DNA of 41,744 nt from Nitrospiraceae bacterium (GTDB taxonomy: Bacteria > Nitrospirota > Nitrospiria > Nitrospirales > Nitrospiraceae), in the NCBI GenBank assembly GCA_014379455.1, contig JACMLT010000009.1:1-41744 (forward strand), given 5' to 3'. The translations under genes and the position numbers were made by a program. Every line of letters begins with the position of its first letter. Position 1 is the stretch's first letter. The notes below the pieces were generated by a model that was not told where the DNA came from, did no database searches, and saw only the letters and a program-made list of their open reading frames with translations. Positions 40,817 to 41,744 of this stretch are shown one piece after another.

Positions 40817-41744
40817 GGCAATGGACCATTGGCATAGTCACGGTAGCCCTGTGCCTAGGCCTCACAGTGCAGCAGGCGTTCGCCTTCAAAATTCTCGAAC
40901 CGGCGGAGGGGGCGAAGCTGAGATCGGGCACAACGATCACCGCCCGTGTGGATCTGGGCAAAGACTCCAACATCGTCCAGGTCCGCTACTATTGGTATGG
41001 CGAACAGGATGACACGCTGGTTGAACAGGAAGACACCACCGCCACAGGATCGATCGTGGCACCAGTGGCGCTGATCGGATTGTCCGACCATCACCTGCCC
41101 TTTGGCGGCCCGCTGTTGGTCCCAAAAGACGGCATTGGGCCGATGCGGTTGCTGGCGGTCGCAGAAATTTCACGCGGTCGATTGGAAAAACGATCCGTCT
41201 TCGATGAAATTCTGGTGCAGGTCGAACCCCATGCTGCCCTCACCTCTATAGAATTTGAAACCGACAAACCCTTACAGCTTGGGCGAGCCGGACAATCCTC
41301 TGCGTTCGGGCACGTCGACTCCCTGGGTAAGATTTTCCAGCTGCCCGTCGTAGGGGAGTTCGCCGATGGTGTGGTTCGCCGAATCAGCACACCTGCCGGC
41401 GGCACCAATTTCACATCCTCCAACGACAAGGTCATCAAGATCTTGAAGGACGGCCTGTTGCAAATTGCCGGGAACGGAAAAGCCACCCTCACCGTCACCA
41501 ATCGAGGCAAGCAAGCTCAGCTGGACATCGAAGTGAACGTCAACCAGGAGCCGAACGAACCGCCCGTCGCCGATGCTGGGACAAACCAAATCGTGAAGGC
41601 CGGGTCGAAAGTGAAGTTGAGCGGATTGAACAGCCGCGATACGGAAGGCGAAGCGCTCTATTATTCGTGGAGTCAGGTGCGAGGCAGCAAGATCGCGTTG
41701 TTGGACGTGGATAACGCCGAACCCTCCTTCCTTGCGCCGACCGT
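40801..41744 (+). CDS. secreted protein with PKD/Ig-type domain (cut by window end)
   Basis: The first roughly 314 codons of a plus-strand gene that runs off the window. GTG 40801 gives MTRETRQW, followed by the signal TIGIVTVALCLGLTVQQAFA. The mature start is FKILEPAEGAKLRSGTTITARVD. Later GKATLTVTNRGKQAQLDIEVNV resembles a bacterial Ig-like strand region, and PPVADAGTNQIVKAGSKVKLSG begins a PKD/REJ-type domain. Such proteins are extracellular or surface structural proteins. The start lies within a GTGAAACG repeat and has only GAGG eight bases upstream, so it is provisional. It is missing from the ORF track because it has no stop. Confidence 0.75.
   Translation, partial: MTRETRQWTIGIVTVALCLGLTVQQAFAFKILEPAEGAKLRSGTTITARVDLGKDSNIVQVRYYWYGEQDDTLVEQEDTTATGSIVAPVALIGLSDHHLPFGGPLLVPKDGIGPMRLLAVAEISRGRLEKRSVFDEILVQVEPHAALTSIEFETDKPLQLGRAGQSSAFGHVDSLGKIFQLPVVGEFADGVVRRISTPAGGTNFTSSNDKVIKILKDGLLQIAGNGKATLTVTNRGKQAQLDIEVNVNQEPNEPPVADAGTNQIVKAGSKVKLSGLNSRDTEGEALYYSWSQVRGSKIALLDVDNAEPSFLAPT

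Noticed and set aside
1-41744. CRISPR arrays, tRNA or rRNA genes, transposases or integrases
   Set aside because: I looked for regular direct repeats with spacers, tRNA-like cloverleaf segments and DDE or tyrosine recombinase motifs, and saw none I could support.

Overview
The window looks like the chromosome of a Nitrospira-type bacterium (phylum Nitrospirota). The basis is gene content and family recognition, not a database search. It carries two long CydA-like bd-type oxidase subunits with no CydB, cytochromes c including one with an ethylbenzene-dehydrogenase gamma-like domain, paired FGE/SUMF1-like proteins, PCP_red and DUF420 proteins, and short GTGAAACG-rich intergenic repeats that I remember from Nitrospira genomes. 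I saw no rRNA, tRNA, CRISPR array, integrase or transposase.

Layout. 1-5926 (minus): housekeeping block secF (cut by the window edge), secD, yajC, tgt, argS. 5978-7650 (minus): a GT9 heptosyltransferase-like protein and mobA. 7679-14334 (minus): a respiratory operon. Reading in the direction of transcription it has two tiny one-helix proteins (42 and 40 aa, absent from the ORF track), a CydA-like oxidase subunit, three membrane-anchored cytochromes c and a strong terminator. 14459-14563 (plus): a lone 34-aa one-helix peptide with its own promoter-like sequence. 14584-19357 (minus): a second CydA-like subunit with a DUF3047 protein, a glycine-zipper protein and two SUMF1-like proteins. 19358-19678 is a probable dispersed repeat. 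19679-23171 (minus): a polytopic membrane protein, a double PCP_red protein, a DUF420 protein and an O-methyltransferase. 23451-24055 (minus): a HigBA-type toxin-antitoxin pair.

24260-25374 (plus): two lipoproteins (PEGA-like and CsgG-like). 25508-28907 (minus): a small secreted protein with a frameshift, a chromosomal TraT homologue, and a large lipoprotein with He_PIG-type repeats. 28908-29988 is a gene-poor kilobase. 29989-30624 (minus): a VapB antitoxin with a VapC gene broken by three single-base shifts. 30814-38643 (minus): a copper-protein region with two related CxxHxxM proteins, an SmbP-like protein, a small secreted protein, and a 1580-aa multicopper oxidase that I read as six cupredoxin domains. 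38964-40784 (plus): a KimA-type potassium importer. 40801-end (plus): the start of a secreted PKD/Ig-type protein.

Working model (inference). The cytochrome/CydA-like operon is an electron-transfer chain to oxygen in an organism whose main dehydrogenase is a molybdenum enzyme; mobA lies directly downstream. The most unusual parts are the MnxG-like giant multicopper oxidase with its two cupredoxin-like neighbours, and the unannotated mini-proteins that precede the bd-like oxidase gene.
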